From: Betaproteobacteria bacterium
GTDB taxonomy: Bacteria; Pseudomonadota; Gammaproteobacteria; Burkholderiales; SG8-39
NCBI GenBank assembly: GCA_004297625.1
Contig: SCTY01000068.1
Location: 62,001 to 126,000 of the forward strand
Reading direction: 5' to 3'
DNA: 64,000 nucleotides
Shown: positions 52,329 through 60,725 of the stretch, piece by piece
Position numbering within the stretch: the first letter of the stretch is position 1
Layout of the letters: the number at the start of each line of letters is the position of its first letter
The notes under the pieces: generated by a model
What the model saw: only the letters and a program-made list of their open reading frames with translations
Database searches by the model: none
Told to the model about the DNA's origin: nothing
Position numbers and translations under genes: made by a program

Positions 52329-52397
52329 AATTCGGGGTCAGAGTCTTAATTATTGGGACGCGTAGCTGAAGATAATTAAGACTCTGACCCCGAATTC
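52328..52397. repeat. REP-like stem-loop between convergent genes
   Basis: Two perfect 26-base arms (52328-52353 and 52372-52397) flank an 18-base loop; the arm core is GGGGTCAGAGTCTTAATTAT. It belongs to the same general class as the palindrome at 37080 but has a different core. Placed exactly between convergent stop codons, it would act as a two-way terminator. Confidence 0.85.
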
Positions 52398-52399
52398 CC

Positions 52400-52795
52400 T
52401 CAGCGCTTGAAGTAGCGGCAATACGACTGGTCGCCGATCCAGCTCTGGTCGACGACGATCTTGTCCCTGAAGGTCAGCGTGCGCTCGCAGCCCGCTGGAT
52501 TCACCGTGGTGCCGAACGGAAAGCCGATGCCCACCCCGACGCCGCCGCCTCCGCTGCCGCCGAACACGCCGACGCCGACCTGCGGGCCGCCCGAGTACAC
52601 CGGCGCCTCGCGAGAGGTCCAGGTGTGCGTCTCCCGGCCGTCGGAGAGCGTCGCGCTCTTTGCCGGCGGGCCCCAGCGCGCGACGACGTCGCCGTAGCGC
52701 GCGCCTTGCCAGGAAGCCTCCGCCTGGTCGAATTCCTCCTGCAGCGTCACGCAGCCGGCGATGAACAGCGCCGCGATGAAAGGGAGCGCCCTTAT
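52400..52795 (-). CDS. lipoprotein, SmpA/BamE-like in outline
   Basis: About 131 residues. A lipobox FIAGC (Cys near residue 15) follows a short hydrophobic segment. The middle ARWGPPAKSATLSDGRETHT resembles SmpA/OmlA-type domains, and a glycine-rich stretch (GGSGGGGVGVGIG) is peculiar. Start problem: no ATG, GTG or TTG lies at the right place; an ATA at 52795, overlapping the upstream gene's stop, gives a good signal. The frame ends CRYFKR. Confidence 0.6.
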   Translation of the reverse strand: MRALPFIAALFIAGCVTLQEEFDQAEASWQGARYGDVVARWGPPAKSATLSDGRETHTWTSREAPVYSGGPQVGVGVFGGSGGGGVGVGIGFPFGTTVNPAGCERTLTFRDKIVVDQSWIGDQSYCRYFKR

Positions 52796-53160
52796 GACTT
52801 TCCCAGGAGAAGATAGGCCGCGGCGATGCAGAACGCCACGGTGACGGCGATGCAGAACCCGATGGCCACCGCCGCAGGCACGATGACTAGGGAAGGCTGC
52901 GCTGCCAGCGCCTCTGCGGGCGCGATGCCGGTGAAGAGCGTTCCCGCGATCAGCAGCCAGCGCCGCAGGTACAGCACGAGCATCCAGCGCATCGCCCGGT
53001 TGTAGGAAAGAGCGCGCTCGCGCATCCGGGCCGGACCGCGCGAGGCATCCTTGAAGAAGGCAAAGGGGTGCAGATAAAGCAGCACCTGCCGCCACAGCGG
53101 CAGCCTCGCGCGCACCTCGCGCGCGAGCAGCGCCTCGCTCTCCGGGAGCTTGGTGTCCAT
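52792..53160 (-). CDS. small inner-membrane protein of unknown function
   Basis: 122 residues. A basic, partly amphipathic N-terminal half (REVRARLPLWRQVLLYLHPF) is followed by two hydrophobic spans (MLVLYLRRWLLIAGTLFTGI and VIVPAAVAIGFCIAVTVAFC). I do not recognise the family. It is probably co-expressed with the lipoprotein gene it overlaps. Confidence 0.6.
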   Translation of the reverse strand: MDTKLPESEALLAREVRARLPLWRQVLLYLHPFAFFKDASRGPARMRERALSYNRAMRWMLVLYLRRWLLIAGTLFTGIAPAEALAAQPSLVIVPAAVAIGFCIAVTVAFCIAAAYLLLGKS

Positions 53161-53195
53161 GGCTCATGGAGGATAAGGCAAAAAACAGGCCGGCC

Positions 53196-54164
53196 CTACA
53201 GCAGTAGGGAGCGCAGCGCGCGGCGCGCCAGAGCTTTTAGCAGCGGCAGCTTGAATGCGTTTCCCTTCAGCGGCACCGCGCCTTCGGCAGCCGCATCGGC
53301 GGCAGCCTCGATCAGGCGCTCGTCCGCTTCTTCGCCGAGCAATACGCGTTCGGCGCCGTGCGCGCGCCAGGGAATCGGCGCGACGCCGCCCAGCACCAGG
53401 CGCACGTGCCCGATGCGTTGGCGAGCCGAAACACGCACCACCGCGGCCACGCTGGCAAGCGCGAAGGCAAACGCCCGGCGATCCATTTCCTTGAGATAGA
53501 GGCTGCGCGTCTCCTCTGGATACGACGGCATGCTCACCTGGAGAACGAGCTCGCCATCGCGCAGCCTGGTTTCGCTGCGCCGCTCCCCGGTCGGCAAGGA
53601 GAAAAACTCCTCCAGAGGAACGATGCGCTCGCCGTGGGCGCCGCGCACCCGGGCGCTCGCACCGAAGGCGAGCAGCGCCGGCGCGAGATCGGACGGATGA
53701 ACCGCCACGCAGCCGCTGCCGCCGAAAAGCGCATGCTGCCGGTTCTCTCCTTCGCGCGCATGGCAGGCCGTGCCGCCCTTCAGCCAGCATTGCGCGAGCC
53801 GGTTGCGGAAATACCAGCAGCGCGGCCGCTGCAGCAGGTTGCCGCCGAGCGTAGCCATGTTGCGCAACTGCGGCGTGGCAGCAACCCCGGCCGCCTGCCC
53901 AAGCGCCGTGAAGCGCTGCGCCAGGGTCGGGTCCCGCTCGATGTCCGCGAGCGTGGTGGCGGCACCGATGGTCACGCCCTCGGCATCGCGGGCGATTCCG
54001 CTCGGCAGCAAGGGCGCGATGGCCACGAGCCGCTCGGGCGCGAGCAGGTCCGCCTTCATCAGCGTGAGGAGGTCCGTGCCGCCGGCAAGCGGCCGCGCCG
54101 ACGCACCGAGCAGCGCGAGCGCCTCGTCGAGGCTCGCCGGCCGGCTGTACGCAAACGCTCTCAT
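53196..54164 (-). CDS. molybdenum hydroxylase, FAD-binding subunit (xanthine dehydrogenase family)
   Basis: 322 residues. FAD-binding motifs RPLAGGTDLLTLMK near residue 27 and ATLGGNLLQRPRCWYFRN near residue 107 are clear. It transfers electrons from the iron-sulfur subunit to NAD or another acceptor. The ATG overlaps the large-subunit stop (ATGA). Third gene of the trio. The extra cysteines after the FAD loop (RCWYFRNRLAQCW and GTACHARE) suggest a further iron-sulfur cluster, as in 4-hydroxybenzoyl-CoA reductase beta subunits. Confidence 0.92.
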   Translation of the reverse strand: MRAFAYSRPASLDEALALLGASARPLAGGTDLLTLMKADLLAPERLVAIAPLLPSGIARDAEGVTIGAATTLADIERDPTLAQRFTALGQAAGVAATPQLRNMATLGGNLLQRPRCWYFRNRLAQCWLKGGTACHAREGENRQHALFGGSGCVAVHPSDLAPALLAFGASARVRGAHGERIVPLEEFFSLPTGERRSETRLRDGELVLQVSMPSYPEETRSLYLKEMDRRAFAFALASVAAVVRVSARQRIGHVRLVLGGVAPIPWRAHGAERVLLGEEADERLIEAAADAAAEGAVPLKGNAFKLPLLKALARRALRSLLL

Positions 54165-56128
54165 CCGATCAGCCGTTCGCGCTTGCACGGAAGATCGCGC
54201 ACCCGCACCCCGATCGCGTCGAAAATCGCGTTCGCCACGGCAGCCGCGGTGGGAATGAGCGGAGGCTCGCCGATTCCCTTCGCGCCGGTCGCGTTCGCTT
54301 CCCAGTCCGGCATGCTTTGCGTGGCGTTGACGAGCTGCGGCCCGTCCGCCGCGGTCTGGACCTTGTATTCCTCCAGGCTCGCGTTCAGCACCAGCCCGCA
54401 CGCATCGACCATGCGCTCTTCGCTCAGCGCATAGCCGAGCCCCTGCGTGATGCCGCCGATCACCTGGCTCTCCACGAGCACGGGATTGATGACCCGGCCG
54501 CAATCGTGGGCCGCCGCCACGCGCAGCACGCGCACTTCTCCGGTCTCGGTGTCGACCTCGACTTCGACGCATTGCGCGCCGCAAGTGCGGATCGACTTGT
54601 CCTTGGGATTCTTGACGCGGCTCCCTTTGCCGCGGCCGGATTTCTTGGCTTTCGCGGCGGCCATGCGTACCGCCGGGCCGAGCGTCGCGAGCGTGGCGCT
54701 GCCGGCGCTCGTCGGCGAGTAGAGTCCCTCGCGCGTATCGCCGAGCACGATCGACACCCGCTCGGCCGGCAGGCCGAGCTCATCCGCGGCAATCTGGCAG
54801 AGCGCTGTGCCGGTGCCGGTGCCGATGTCCTGCGTCGCAGTGACCACTCGCGCGGCGCCGTCCGCGACTTCGACGCGCGCTTCTGCCGGAGGCCATCCGC
54901 CGCCGCCGGCCCAATCGTGCGCCGCGAATCCGATGCCGCGCTTCTTGCTCCCCTGGCCCATTCGCCTCTCCGGCCAGTCGAACGCCGCTTTCACCTGTCC
55001 ATAGCAGCGGCGCAGGCTGTCGACCGATGTGTACGGCTTGCCCTTGGTTTGATCCTCGGTGGCGTAGTTGCGCAGGCGCAGCTCGATCGGGTCCATGGCG
55101 AGCGCGCGCGAGAGCTCATCCATTGCCGATTCGAGCGCGAAGATCGCTTCCGCATGGCCGGGCGCTCTGAAGGCGACGGCAGGGCCGGTATTGGTACGCA
55201 CGCCCACCTGCTCAGCGCGCAGATGCGGGCAGCGGTAGAGCGTCTGGTAGGCGCCGATGACGTCGCTGTCCTCGCCGCCGACGAGGTAGGCGCCCGACTG
55301 CACCAGGATGTGGACGTCGATGGCGCACAGCGTGCCGTCGCGCTTCGCGCCCAGGCGCACTCGCTGGCGCGTGGCGTTGCGGTTGCCCACAGCCAGGTTT
55401 TCCGCCTCGCGCTCGAGCATGAGCTGCACCGGGCGCCCTGCCCGCTTCGCGAGCAACGCGGCGATGACGCTGTGCTTCCAGGCGATCTGCTTCGCGCCGA
55501 AGCCGCCGCCCATGTGCTGCGTGATGACGCGCACCCGCTCCTTCGGCATGCCGAGCTTCTCAGCGACTTCGTCGCGAACGGCGAAGATGCCCTGGGTCGA
55601 TTCGTGGAGCACGAGGCTGTCGTCTTCCCAGTGCGCCGTGCAGCCGTGCGGCTCGAGCGCGTTGTGCAGCGCGGTTTGCGTGGTGTAAACGGCATCGACG
55701 ACGACCTCCGCCTCGCGCAATCCGTTGTCGATATCGCCGCGCCGCTGAAGCTGCGGCTTGCCGCGCACGCCGTCTTCCAGCCCGACCGCGCATGGCAGCG
55801 CCTCGTAGTCGACTTCGATGAGGCGCAGCGCATCCTCGGCGATCTCCTCGGACTCCCCGGCGACCGCCGCCAGCTCGTCGCCGATGAAGCGCAGGGTACG
55901 GTCGAAGAGGCGGCTTTCCTCGTACCACGAAATGTCGGGCGCGTTCGCGCTCGACAGCACGGCGTGCACGCCGGCAAGCCGCTCGGCGCGCGCCGCATCG
56001 ATGCGCGTGATGCGCGCATGGGGCAGCGGGCTTCTCAACACGCGCGCGTAGAGTTGCCCCGGCAGGCGCACGTCGCACGCGTAGTGCGCGCGGCCGGTGA
56101 CTTTTTCCGGACCTTCGATTCTCTTCAT
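54161..56128 (-). CDS. molybdenum hydroxylase, molybdopterin-binding subunit
   Basis: 655 residues. MKRIEGPEKVTGRAHYACDV opens the subunit; QHMGGGFGAKQIAWKHSVIA and VAFRAPGHAEAIFALESAMD bind molybdopterin, and GIGEPPLIPTAAAVANAI carries the catalytic Glu. It is shorter than many (about 700-780) but motifs are complete. An odd Lys/Arg-rich insert, KAKKSGRGKGSRVKNPKDKS, lies near residue 490. Substrate class: a purine, aldehyde or aromatic acyl-CoA; not determinable. Confidence 0.92.
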   Translation of the reverse strand: MKRIEGPEKVTGRAHYACDVRLPGQLYARVLRSPLPHARITRIDAARAERLAGVHAVLSSANAPDISWYEESRLFDRTLRFIGDELAAVAGESEEIAEDALRLIEVDYEALPCAVGLEDGVRGKPQLQRRGDIDNGLREAEVVVDAVYTTQTALHNALEPHGCTAHWEDDSLVLHESTQGIFAVRDEVAEKLGMPKERVRVITQHMGGGFGAKQIAWKHSVIAALLAKRAGRPVQLMLEREAENLAVGNRNATRQRVRLGAKRDGTLCAIDVHILVQSGAYLVGGEDSDVIGAYQTLYRCPHLRAEQVGVRTNTGPAVAFRAPGHAEAIFALESAMDELSRALAMDPIELRLRNYATEDQTKGKPYTSVDSLRRCYGQVKAAFDWPERRMGQGSKKRGIGFAAHDWAGGGGWPPAEARVEVADGAARVVTATQDIGTGTGTALCQIAADELGLPAERVSIVLGDTREGLYSPTSAGSATLATLGPAVRMAAAKAKKSGRGKGSRVKNPKDKSIRTCGAQCVEVEVDTETGEVRVLRVAAAHDCGRVINPVLVESQVIGGITQGLGYALSEERMVDACGLVLNASLEEYKVQTAADGPQLVNATQSMPDWEANATGAKGIGEPPLIPTAAAVANAIFDAIGVRVRDLPCKRERLIG

Positions 56129-56586
56129 CGCCTGCCGGCGGCAATGCGCGCCGCGCGCACGATGTTGCGGTACGCGCCGCAGCGGCAGAGGTTGCCGCTC
56201 ACCGCGCGCACGATTTCCTCGTCGCTCGGCGCGGGCGTCCGGCTGAACAGGGCCTTCAGGCTCATGATCTGGCCCGGCGTGCAGAAGCCGCACTGGAAGG
56301 CATCGGCTTCGATGAACGCCCGCTGCAACGGATCGTCGTGGAGGCCTTCGACGGTGGCGATCTCGCGCCCGGCGCAGTCGATGGCGAGCAGCAGGCACGC
56401 GTAAACCGCGCGGCCGTCGAGGAGCACGGTGCACGCGCCGCAATTGCCCATGTCGCAGGCCTTCTTCGCGCCCGTCAACCCGAGGTCCAGACGCAGCGCA
56501 TCGAGCAGCGTGCGGCGCGGTTCGACGCGCACGGCGCGCTCTGCGCCATTGACGCGTAGCGTGACGCTCTCGAGCGGCACGCTCAA
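56125..56586 (-). CDS. molybdenum hydroxylase, [2Fe-2S] subunit
   Basis: 153 residues. The plant-ferredoxin-type cluster is CDMGNCGACTVLLDG near residues 44-58 with a further Cys at about 64, and the second cluster is QCGFCTPG near 98 plus CRCGAYRN near 133. It is the first gene of the hydroxylase trio, overlapping the large subunit (ATGA) and touching the DUF6496 gene (overlap of 4 bases). No XdhC or MobA-type maturation gene is in the window. Confidence 0.94.
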   Translation of the reverse strand: MSVPLESVTLRVNGAERAVRVEPRRTLLDALRLDLGLTGAKKACDMGNCGACTVLLDGRAVYACLLLAIDCAGREIATVEGLHDDPLQRAFIEADAFQCGFCTPGQIMSLKALFSRTPAPSDEEIVRAVSGNLCRCGAYRNIVRAARIAAGRR

Positions 56587-56930
56587 GCGCTGCGCGCGCG
56601 CGAGGCGCGCCGCGTCTGCCGAGACAGGGCCTTGCGCGAGGCGGTGCGATGCGGCTCGCGGCGCAGCGCTCTTTTCACTGCATGCGAGCGGCGGCTCGAT
56701 GGACGGTGTTTCGCCTTCGATACTTTCCGTCCGCGCGGGGGCAGCTTCACGCCGGCGCGGCGGGCCTTCGAGAGGCCGATGGCGATTGCCTGCTTCGCCG
56801 AGCGCGCGCCGTGCTTGCGCTCGCGCACGTGGTGGATTTCCTCGCGGACGAATTCGCCCGCCTGCGTGGTGGGGGCCTTACCTGCGCGCGCTTTTCTTCG
56901 CGCGCGGGCGACGGTGCGTTTTTCGGGCAT
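56583..56930 (-). CDS. DUF6496-type small basic protein
   Basis: 115 residues, very rich in Arg, Lys and Ala. GEFVREEIHHVRERKHGARS and KQAIAIGLSKARRAGVKLPP are the family core. The last 50 residues form a highly basic tail that may bind nucleic acid. AGGAAA precedes the ATG, which lies 53 bases inside the DUF3175 gene, an unusually long overlap. Function unknown. Confidence 0.8.
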   Translation of the reverse strand: MPEKRTVARARRKARAGKAPTTQAGEFVREEIHHVRERKHGARSAKQAIAIGLSKARRAGVKLPPRGRKVSKAKHRPSSRRSHAVKRALRREPHRTASRKALSRQTRRASRARSA

Positions 56931-57216
56931 CGGGTTTCCTTCCGTAGAGCTCTCTCAGCTCGTCCTTGGCGCGCTCGAGCACCTTGCGCCGGGACGCGGG
57001 CATGCGCTTGCCCGCCCGGTTGACGTGGAACGTCAGCATCGACATCGCCGAGCGGAACGGCGCGCTCTTGCGGCGGCGGCTGCGCTCGGCGGAGCGCTTG
57101 AGCGAAAGCGCCACCGCGCGCGGGCTGCGCTGGGTGAAAACCCGGCGTTCCAGGTCGAGCGCGTTGCTCGTGCGCATGACCCGGGCGGACCATCGGCGCG
57201 AGCTTCGGACAGCCAT
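56878..57216 (-). CDS. DUF3175 family protein
   Basis: 112 residues. SRRWSARVMRTSNALDLERR, RSPRAVALSLKRSAERSRRR and PFRSAMSMLTFHVNRAGKRM follow the DUF3175 pattern. The ATG at 57216 is preferred; a TTG lies just before it. It is very basic. It overlaps the DUF6496 gene and diverges from the nitrite reductase gene across 98 bases. Function unknown; the family often accompanies stress genes. Confidence 0.8.
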   Translation of the reverse strand: MAVRSSRRWSARVMRTSNALDLERRVFTQRSPRAVALSLKRSAERSRRRKSAPFRSAMSMLTFHVNRAGKRMPASRRKVLERAKDELRELYGRKPDARKTHRRPRAKKSARR

Positions 57217-57314
57217 CAAAGTTGATATGCAAAACGCGTGCCTCGGCCTGGCTTAGTAGACTCTCGGCTGCATGCACGGAGCCTGCATACCGTATGCCAC
57301 CCCCGGGAGAATCG

Positions 57315-58727
57315 ATGCGCTCTCTAGCTATCGCGCTGCTTGCCGTTGCCGTCGCCGCCTGCGACAGCGGTCCCAAGGCTGCGCCCGACCCGTACGCCAA
57401 TATCGAGCTCAACTCGCCGCCGGCGAAGGTGACCCCCGAGCGCCACAAGGGCCCCTACTCCGAGGGCGCGGCGCTCAGCACGGGCGCCGAGCTCAAGCCC
57501 CTCGATCCCTCGCCCGTCAAGACCGTGCGCCTCGACACCACGCACAAGGTCATCGAGATCATGCCGGGCGTGAGGTTCGCGGCGTGGACCTTCGGCGACC
57601 AGGTGCCCGGCCCGACGATTCGCGCGCGCGTCGGCGACCGCATCAAGTTCGTGATGACCAACCGCAGCGACGAGGCGGTCGGGCCGCCGCAGCTCGTCTC
57701 GGCGCCGATGATGCACTCGATGGACTTCCACGCGGCGATGGTTTCGCCCTCGGACAAGTACCGCTCGATCGCACCGGGCCAGACGATCGAGTTCGAGTTC
57801 GTCGTGAACTATCCGGGCGTGTTCATGTACCACTGCGGCACGCCGATGGTGCTCGAGCACATCGCCTCGGGAATGTACGGCGCGCTGATCGTCGAGCCGA
57901 AGAACGGCTATCCCACCAAGGTGAGCCGCGAATACATGATCGTGCAGAGCGAGTTCTACACCAAGCTCGATCCGCAGAACCGGCGCGTCGACGGCGTGCC
58001 GCTTTACGTGCTCGACACCGAGCGGCTGCGCGCCTCGCAGCCCAATCACACCGTGTTCAACGGCGTGCATGACGGCATGGTCAGGAACCCGCTGCAAGCG
58101 AAGCCGGGCGAGCGCGTGCGCCTGTTCGTCCTGAACGTGGGGCCGAGCAAGACCTCGAGCTTCCACGTGGTCGGCACGATCTTCGACCGCGTCTGGATCG
58201 AGGGCAATCCCGACAACCAGTTCCGCGGCATGCAGACGGTGCTGCTCGGCTCTTCGAACAGCGCGATTGTGGAGTTCATGATTCCCCAGGAGGGCGCGTA
58301 CGTCATGGTGGATCACCACTTCGCCAACGCTTCGCAGGGCGCGGTCGGCCTCATCCAGGCGGGCCCCAAGGGGGAAGAACCTGCGCCCGAGCACCACAAC
58401 ATTGCCGCGTCGGCGACCCCGACAGACCCGCAGGCGGTGAAGGGCAAGCTCGACTTCGAGTCGAAATGCCTCGCCTGCCACTCGATCGCCGGCGGCGAGG
58501 GCCGCAAGATCGGCCCCGACCTGCTCGGCGTGACCAAGCGGCGCAGCGAAGACTGGATCGCGCGCTGGCTGAAATCGCCGGAGCAGATGCTCGCCAGCGA
58601 TCCGACGGCGAAGGAGCTGTTGACCAAATACAACGGCGTGCCGATGCCGAACCAGAACCTCTCCGAGGAGGAGATCCGCCAGTACCTCAGCTATTTCCGC
58701 TTCGTCGACGGCGCTGAGAAGAAATGA
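57315..58727 (+). CDS. nirK: copper nitrite reductase (NirK)-cytochrome c fusion lipoprotein
   Basis: 470 residues. A lipobox AVAAC near residue 22 anchors it in a membrane facing the periplasm. Two cupredoxin domains carry all expected ligands: MHSMDFH near 134 (type 1 His, catalytic Asp, type 2 His), YHCGTPMVLEHIASGM near 172-187 (type 2 His, type 1 Cys, His and Met), catalytic His in SSFHVVG near 283 and type 2 His in MVDHHF near 334. A C-terminal cytochrome c domain has CLACH at about 385-389 and axial Met in GVPMPN. It would reduce nitrite to NO, fed internally by its haem. GGGAGAA precedes the ATG. Confidence 0.92.
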   Translation: MRSLAIALLAVAVAACDSGPKAAPDPYANIELNSPPAKVTPERHKGPYSEGAALSTGAELKPLDPSPVKTVRLDTTHKVIEIMPGVRFAAWTFGDQVPGPTIRARVGDRIKFVMTNRSDEAVGPPQLVSAPMMHSMDFHAAMVSPSDKYRSIAPGQTIEFEFVVNYPGVFMYHCGTPMVLEHIASGMYGALIVEPKNGYPTKVSREYMIVQSEFYTKLDPQNRRVDGVPLYVLDTERLRASQPNHTVFNGVHDGMVRNPLQAKPGERVRLFVLNVGPSKTSSFHVVGTIFDRVWIEGNPDNQFRGMQTVLLGSSNSAIVEFMIPQEGAYVMVDHHFANASQGAVGLIQAGPKGEEPAPEHHNIAASATPTDPQAVKGKLDFESKCLACHSIAGGEGRKIGPDLLGVTKRRSEDWIARWLKSPEQMLASDPTAKELLTKYNGVPMPNQNLSEEEIRQYLSYFRFVDGAEKK

Positions 58728-58802
58728 CGCCGGTGGGCCGGCATGGCGATTGCTCCCGGACGTCCATTCATCCCACGCGTTCTTTTACGGAAGGAGACGT
58801 CC

Positions 58803-59243
58803 ATGCGAGTAGCCGAAGCCATGACCCGCGACGTGCGTATTGCGAGCCCGGACCAGACGATTTGCGACGCGGCCGGCCTGATGGTGCAGTGCGACGCGGG
58901 CGCCATCCCTGTCGGAGAGAACGACCGTCTCGTCGGCATGATCACTGACCGCGACATCGCGGTGCGCGCGGTGGCGGCTGGAAAAGGACCGGACACCCCC
59001 GTGCGCGACGTGATGTCGCAGGACGTCAAGTATTGCTTCGACGACGAGGACCTCGCGCATGTGGCGAAGAACATGGCCGAGATCCGCGTGCGCCGGCTTC
59101 CCGTGGTCAACCGCGACAAACGCCTGGTCGGCATCGTGTCGCTGGGCGACATCGCGCTCACCGAGGGCAGGAAGACCGCCGGCGACGCGATCAGCGGCGT
59201 GTCGAAGCACGGCGGGCCGCACTCGCAGTCGGCGAACGCCTGA
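58803..59243 (+). CDS. CBS-domain protein
   Basis: 146 residues made of a CBS pair: MTRDVRIASPDQTICDAAGL with GMITDRDIAVRAVAAG, then VRDVMSQDVKYCFDDED with LVGIVSLGDIAL. CBS pairs bind adenine nucleotides and regulate partner proteins. GGAAGGAGACGTCC precedes the ATG. The BON/SRPBCC gene starts 10 bases downstream; together they look like a stress or energy-sensing unit after nirK. Confidence 0.93.
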   Translation: MRVAEAMTRDVRIASPDQTICDAAGLMVQCDAGAIPVGENDRLVGMITDRDIAVRAVAAGKGPDTPVRDVMSQDVKYCFDDEDLAHVAKNMAEIRVRRLPVVNRDKRLVGIVSLGDIALTEGRKTAGDAISGVSKHGGPHSQSANA

Positions 59244-59253
59244 CGGGGCGGCC

Positions 59254-60396
59254 ATGAGCCGCAGCCTGTCGATTCTGGCCGCCGCCGCGGCAGGCGCGGC
59301 GGCGACCTATCTGCTCGATGCCGAGGAAGGCAGACGCCGCCGCGCGATCCTGCGCGACAAGGTGCGGAGCAGGCTCTCGCACCTCGACGCGACGGCCGCC
59401 GTGGTAGGCGTCGATCTGCGCAACCGCACCCAGGGCGTAATTGCCGGCCTGCGCGGCGAATTCACAGACGAGGACGTGCCGGACGGCGTGCTCGCCGAGC
59501 GTGTGCGCTCCAAGCTGGGAAGGCTCCTCGCGCACCCGGGCTCCGTGGATGTTTCGGTGATGGAGGGGCGCGTCACGCTGCGCGGCCCGGTTCTCAAGCG
59601 CGAGCTCAAGCGCGCGCTCCACGGCGTCGCCGCGGTACGCGGCGTGAAGGGCCTCGAAAATCTGCTCGAGCCGCACGAGCAGGCGGGCGATGTCCCCGGC
59701 CTGCAAGGCGGCACGCGGCGCGGCGATCTGCCGGACATTTTGCAGGGCAACTGGTCCCCGGCGACGCGACTCGTGATGGGCGCCGGCGGAGCTGCCGCCC
59801 TTGCCTATGGGCTCGCGCGGCGCAGCCCGGCAGCCGTGCTTCTGGGCTTAGGCGGCGCCGCGCTTCTTGCGCGCGCCGGCACCAACATGGACATGAAGCG
59901 CCTGGTGGGCTGGCGCGGCCACCGCAGCGTCGAATTGCAGAGAACCATCCACATCGACGCGCCGGTCGAGGCCCTTTACCGCTTCTGGAGCGACTTCGCG
60001 AACTTCCCGAAATTCATGCGCAACGTGCGCTCGGTGCACCGAAACGCGGACGACACCTGGCACTGGGAAGTGGCCGGGCCGTTCGCTACCACGGTCGGCT
60101 GGGATGCGCGCATCACGCGCGCCGAACCGCCGAACCTTATTTCGTGGGCAACGGTGCCCGGGTGGAGCGTTCAGCACTCGGGCATCGTGCGATTGGAGCC
60201 CGAAGGCGCCGGGACGCGCATCGACATTCGCATGTCCTACAACCCAGTGGCGGGCGCGCTGGGCCACTTCGTCGCATGGCTGGCGGGGCGCGATCCTCAA
60301 AGCCAGATGGACGAAGACCTCATGCGGCTCAAGACCTTCCTGGAAGGCGGCAAGCCGGCGCGCGACGCGGCGCAGCCTTTACGCACCGCGTTGTAG
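59254..60396 (+). CDS. BON plus SRPBCC (cyclase/dehydrase) membrane-associated protein
   Basis: 380 residues in three parts. An N-terminal hydrophobic segment and DAEEGRRRRAILRDK lead to a BON domain (LAERVRSKLGRLLAHPGSVD to GVKGLENLLEPH). Then a hydrophobic Ala/Gly-rich stretch (RLVMGAGGAAALAYGLARRS), and a SRPBCC domain (IDAPVEALYRFWSDFANFPK). This architecture is known in stress-induced proteins. It follows the CBS gene closely. Ligand unknown. Confidence 0.88.
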   Translation: MSRSLSILAAAAAGAAATYLLDAEEGRRRRAILRDKVRSRLSHLDATAAVVGVDLRNRTQGVIAGLRGEFTDEDVPDGVLAERVRSKLGRLLAHPGSVDVSVMEGRVTLRGPVLKRELKRALHGVAAVRGVKGLENLLEPHEQAGDVPGLQGGTRRGDLPDILQGNWSPATRLVMGAGGAAALAYGLARRSPAAVLLGLGGAALLARAGTNMDMKRLVGWRGHRSVELQRTIHIDAPVEALYRFWSDFANFPKFMRNVRSVHRNADDTWHWEVAGPFATTVGWDARITRAEPPNLISWATVPGWSVQHSGIVRLEPEGAGTRIDIRMSYNPVAGALGHFVAWLAGRDPQSQMDEDLMRLKTFLEGGKPARDAAQPLRTAL

Positions 60397-60427
60397 AAAA
60401 TGCAGCGCGGGAAAATCCTTCTAAGCC

Positions 60428-60604
60428 TTACTTGGAGCGGGATTTCGGCAGGTTGTCGCGGCCGCGGGAGGTATCCCGCAACCCGCGCTCGACGTCCGAA
60501 GCAGCCTGCTCGATGAGCGGGCGCGGGTCGGCGTAGCGCCGCATGCTCTTGCGGGTGCGCTTTCGCGGTGCGCGGTTGCCTGCGCCTTGGGCGGTCGTGG
60601 CCAT
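60428..60604 (-). CDS. 58-residue basic protein
   Basis: The product starts MATTAQGAGNRAPRKRTRKS and ends NLPKSRSK, hydrophilic and strongly basic, with RPLIEQAASDVERGLRDTSR suggesting one amphipathic helix. GGAG lies shortly before the ATG at 60604. It converges on the BON/SRPBCC gene. Similar short basic proteins accompany such stress genes; function unknown. Confidence 0.6.
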   Translation of the reverse strand: MATTAQGAGNRAPRKRTRKSMRRYADPRPLIEQAASDVERGLRDTSRGRDNLPKSRSK

Positions 60605-60725
60605 GGAAGTCTCCGGTTCCTCGAGGTTGGATTCTTCGCTGCAGCGCGCGTTCCTGCGTGGCGCTGCGCGCGGCACATCGCTTGCTCTCCGACATGCGGG
60701 TCCATCGAAAGCAGATCGGCATGTC

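Noticed and set aside
57215..57226. ATCAA..TTGAT symmetry before nirK, resembling an FNR box
   Set aside because: The FNR site is TTGAT-N4-ATCAA; here the halves are reversed and 2 bases apart, and it covers the start of the DUF3175 gene.
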